NCBI GenBank assembly: GCA_913041865.1
Contig: CAJWIW010000022.1
Coordinates: forward strand, 1-13,603
Direction of reading: 5' to 3'
DNA: 13,603 nucleotides
Source: an uncultured Gammaproteobacteria bacterium
GTDB taxonomy: Bacteria > Pseudomonadota > Gammaproteobacteria > GCA-002705445 > GCA-002716945
The position numbers and the translations under genes were made by a program. Each line of letters opens with the position of its first letter. Position 1 is the stretch's first letter. Positions 12,209 through 13,603 of this stretch are shown here, piece after piece. The notes under the pieces were generated by a model. That model worked only from the letters and a program-made list of their open reading frames with translations, had not been told where the DNA came from and did not search any database.

Positions 12209-12281
12209 GGGGCTATAGCTCAGCTGGGAGAGCATCTGCTTTGCAAGCAGGAGGTCGTCGGTTCGATCCCGACTAGCTCCA
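12209..12281 (+). tRNA. tRNA-Ala (anticodon TGC)
   Basis: A complete cloverleaf can be drawn. The acceptor GGGGCTA pairs with TAGCTCC and includes the G3:U70 pair that identifies alanine tRNAs. The D arm contains AGCTCAGCTGGGAGAGC. The anticodon stem TCTGC/GCAGG encloses the loop TTTGCAA, with anticodon TGC. The T arm GTCGG/CCGAC encloses TTCGATC, and the discriminator is A. It is 73 nt long and CCA is not encoded (ACTCG follows), so CCA must be added by the nucleotidyltransferase. An intrinsic terminator follows 14 nt downstream. A 3'-end copy occurs at 12451-12475. Confidence 0.97.
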
Positions 12282-12295
12282 CTCGATACTTTCAG

Positions 12296-12320
12296 AACCC
12301 AGTATTTACTGGGTTTTTTT
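12296..12320 (+). terminator. Intrinsic terminator after tRNA-Ala
   Basis: AACCCAGT and ACTGGGTT form a perfect 8-bp stem around a 4-nt loop (ATTT), followed by a run of T's. Confidence 0.9.
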
Positions 12321-12348
12321 GTTTAAAAAACGCCTAAATTCACATGTC

Positions 12349-12399
12349 TACTGTATAAAGAGCTAAAAGAGTTTACTGTACAAAGGACTGTATAAAAAC
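12349..12399 (+). repeat. Three imperfect direct repeats, ACTGTAYAAA
   Basis: TACTGTATAAAG (12349-12360), TACTGTACAAAG (12374-12385) and ACTGTATAAAAA (12387-12398). The starts of ACTGTA are 25 and 12 bp apart, close to two and one helical turns, as expected of protein-binding sites on one face of the DNA. Confidence 0.5.
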
Positions 12400-12450
12400 A
12401 TAAACCCAAATCTACAAGTCAATAATAGCAAGGGAATAGATTAATTGTGG

Positions 12451-12475
12451 GGTTCGACTAGCTCCAAAAGATACT
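12451..12475 (+). repeat. Partial copy of the tRNA-Ala 3' end (att-like)
   Basis: CGACTAGCTCCA (12455-12466) is identical to the tRNA 3' end at 12270-12281. With three mismatches the match continues to GATACT (12470-12475 versus 12285-12290), 18 of 21 positions. The preceding GGTTCG also equals part of the T loop, as if six bases were lost. A second copy of a tRNA 3' end downstream of the tRNA is the usual mark of an integrative-element attachment site. Confidence 0.6.
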
Positions 12476-12496
12476 GATTCGCGGGCTTCTAAGTCT

Positions 12497-12523
12497 TACA
12501 TTTTACACAATATACATTTTACA
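12497..12523 (+). repeat. Perfect 11-bp direct repeat TACATTTTACA
   Basis: The two copies (12497-12507 and 12513-12523) have a 16-bp period and lie 14 bp upstream of the TTGACA of the next gene. They could be an activator/repressor site or integrase arm-type sites. Confidence 0.45.
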
Positions 12524-12536
12524 AGCATTGAATCCA

Positions 12537-12565
12537 TTGACACTTCGTGTATTTATGGGAATCTT
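12537..12565 (+). promoter_or_regulatory. Candidate promoter of the TPR gene
   Basis: A perfect TTGACA (12537-12542), a 17-bp spacer, then AATCTT (12560-12565), a poor -10. The ATG follows 5 nt later without a ribosome-binding site, again a leaderless layout. Confidence 0.35.
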
Positions 12566-12570
12566 TGTAT

Positions 12571-13603
12571 ATGAGGAAGAAGATATCTGAACAAAACTTA
12601 AAGGCTAAGAATCCGACTCAGCTACAACTTAGTTGTCTTTTAGAACACTTTCAGAACGGAAGACTTAACGACGCAGAAAAACTAGCGGTATCTATTACTA
12701 AAGAGTTTCCCGAGCATCAATATGCTTGGAAAGTTTTAGGCGCAGTATTTGGAGCAACAGGTAGAAAGTCTGAAGCCGTAGATGCTAATCAAACAGCAGT
12801 TACATTATCTCCTCAAGACGCGGCTGCCCACAATAACTTGGGCATTACTCTTCACGAACTAGACAGATTGGATGAAGCGGAAGCAAGCTATAGACAAGCA
12901 ATAGCTTTGAAATCTGACTTTGCTGAAGCTCACTACAACTTGGGTAATACGTTTCGAGCACTAGGTAGATTAGAAGAAGCTGAGGTTAGTTATAGGCAAG
13001 CGATTGCTAATAATCCAAAGATGGGAGATGCTTACCTTGGCTTAAGTGAAATTCTTAGGCAATTTGGGAAATTAAAAGAATCGAGTGATTTGTATATCAA
13101 AGGTTTAGAATTAACCTCAGTTGAAATAGCTTCTAATTCCAATTTAAAGACTGTTATTCCAAAATTTGTAAAAAAAATGCAGCAACAAAATTGGATACCA
13201 ACCTTTTTTGATAACTTTGTATTTTCTCATCTAACAAACGAACCAAACTTATCTGATGACTTTTGTGGGATTTTTGAAGATGGCCAGTCATCTAAAGAAA
13301 ATAGGTTTATTTCTTTTTCAGAAAGAGTAAAGGCTATACCTGCATTAATGCCCACCGGAAGACTATTTGATGGAATTCCATTTGCATCATCACAAGGTGT
13401 TCACTCACTTATTAAGTGGAAAGAACATTGTTTATATAAAACGAGTTCGGACTTAGTTTTGTATTGGATGATCCTACAAGATATCAAGCCGAACGTAATA
13501 ATTGAGTTAGGGTCTGGGGAGGGTGGCAGCGCTATCTGGTTTGCAGATATGGCTCGCGCGCTAGGTTTAGATACTCATGTATACAGTTACGATATTAAAA
13601 AGC
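12571..13603 (+). CDS. TPR protein fused to a CmcI-like (cephalosporin hydroxylase family) domain, 3' end cut
   Basis: The frame runs from ATG 12571 to the end of the window without a stop (344 codons seen). Residues about 17-186 are five tetratricopeptide repeats; the clearest are AAAHNNLGITLHELDRLDEA and the next, with AHYNLGNTFRALGRLEEAE. A linker with aromatic patches follows. From about 270 the sequence resembles the CmcI/rhamnosyl O-methyltransferase family: GVHSLIKWKEHC, LVLYWMILQDIKPNVIIELG, GSGEGGSAIWFADMARALG (SAM-binding loop, residues about 313-332) and HVYSYDIKK, where D341 would follow strand 2. Such domains are SAM-dependent methyltransferases or hydroxylases acting on sugars or natural products. 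TPR fusions suggest modification of protein- or polysaccharide-bound substrates. The first strand and SAM loop are intact, and the rest lies beyond the window. Confidence 0.8.
   Translation, partial: MRKKISEQNLKAKNPTQLQLSCLLEHFQNGRLNDAEKLAVSITKEFPEHQYAWKVLGAVFGATGRKSEAVDANQTAVTLSPQDAAAHNNLGITLHELDRLDEAEASYRQAIALKSDFAEAHYNLGNTFRALGRLEEAEVSYRQAIANNPKMGDAYLGLSEILRQFGKLKESSDLYIKGLELTSVEIASNSNLKTVIPKFVKKMQQQNWIPTFFDNFVFSHLTNEPNLSDDFCGIFEDGQSSKENRFISFSERVKAIPALMPTGRLFDGIPFASSQGVHSLIKWKEHCLYKTSSDLVLYWMILQDIKPNVIIELGSGEGGSAIWFADMARALGLDTHVYSYDIKK

Larger units (their letters stand above)
12282..12570. other. Noncoding interval with tRNA remnant and short repeats
   Basis: About 290 bases without a credible gene. 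It holds the tRNA terminator, three ACTGTA-centred repeats (12349-12399), a partial copy of the tRNA-Ala 3' end (12451-12475), a doubled TACATTTTACA (12497-12523) and a TTGACA -35 (12537-12542) before the TPR gene. The layout resembles the scar of a tRNA-targeted integrative element, but no integrase fragment is recognisable. Confidence 0.5.

Noticed and set aside
1..13603. CRISPR array, insertion sequence or rRNA
   Set aside because: No regularly spaced repeats, transposase-like frames with terminal inverted repeats, or rRNA-like segments were seen in the window.

Overview
The window reads as a low-GC (by eye roughly one third G+C), gene-dense bacterial chromosome segment, most like a streamlined marine proteobacterium. 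Support for this: very short intergenic gaps, strong A/T third-position bias, a cyanide-insensitive alternative oxidase, and YajQ, PsiE, gamma-glutamyltransferase and ETHE1-type genes. The tRNA-Ala has no genomic CCA, which is unlike most enteric-type Gammaproteobacteria. I cannot assign the lineage from this sequence alone. The first ~590 bases are clearly different (richer in G+C, Gly/Ser/Thr-rich virion-like protein). They join abruptly to the 5'-truncated remainder of a PD-(D/E)XK nuclease gene, so the left end is either an assembly chimera or a genuine phage/host junction.

Layout. 1-1127: phage structural protein fragment, junction near 588-606, truncated nuclease. 1145-1827 (+): a 58-aa DUF4177-like protein and YajQ. 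1850-3917 (-): a four-gene operon made of alternative oxidase (AOX), a small beta-barrel-like secreted protein, a His-rich periplasmic heavy-metal-associated (HMA) protein and a MerT-like membrane protein, with a good sigma70-type promoter. 4096-4779 (+): divergent ETHE1-type persulfide dioxygenase. 4845-5581 (+): a second DUF4177-like protein and three tiny membrane proteins. 5639-7456 (+): an MTA/SAH-nucleosidase-like protein, adenine phosphoribosyltransferase (apt) and a TVP38/TMEM64 protein. 7599-9092: tiny single-helix proteins on both strands plus a PsiE-family/membrane-protein pair. 9135-9440: an IsdG/ABM-fold monooxygenase. 9444-9578: another tiny membrane protein. 9614-11302 (-): gamma-glutamyltransferase, divergent from a class I methyltransferase (11338-12132). 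12209-12281: tRNA-Ala(TGC) with a terminator. 12282-12570: a noncoding stretch with a partial copy of the tRNA 3' end and short repeats. 12571-end: a TPR protein fused to a CmcI-like domain, cut by the window end.

How the genes fit together. AOX (copper-free, sulfide/cyanide-tolerant respiration), a metal-binding/transport pair and a divergent persulfide dioxygenase suggest a respiratory stress module dealing with metal and/or sulfide toxicity. The nucleosidase and Apt form an adenine-salvage pair (MTA or SAH to adenine to AMP). Two properties stand out across the window. One is the number of very small single-helix membrane proteins (eight proteins of 25-60 residues between 5.08 and 9.58 kb). 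The other is repeated placement of an extended -10 promoter element (TGn-TANNNT) exactly 5-6 nt before an ATG with no ribosome-binding site, which predicts leaderless mRNAs for at least five genes.
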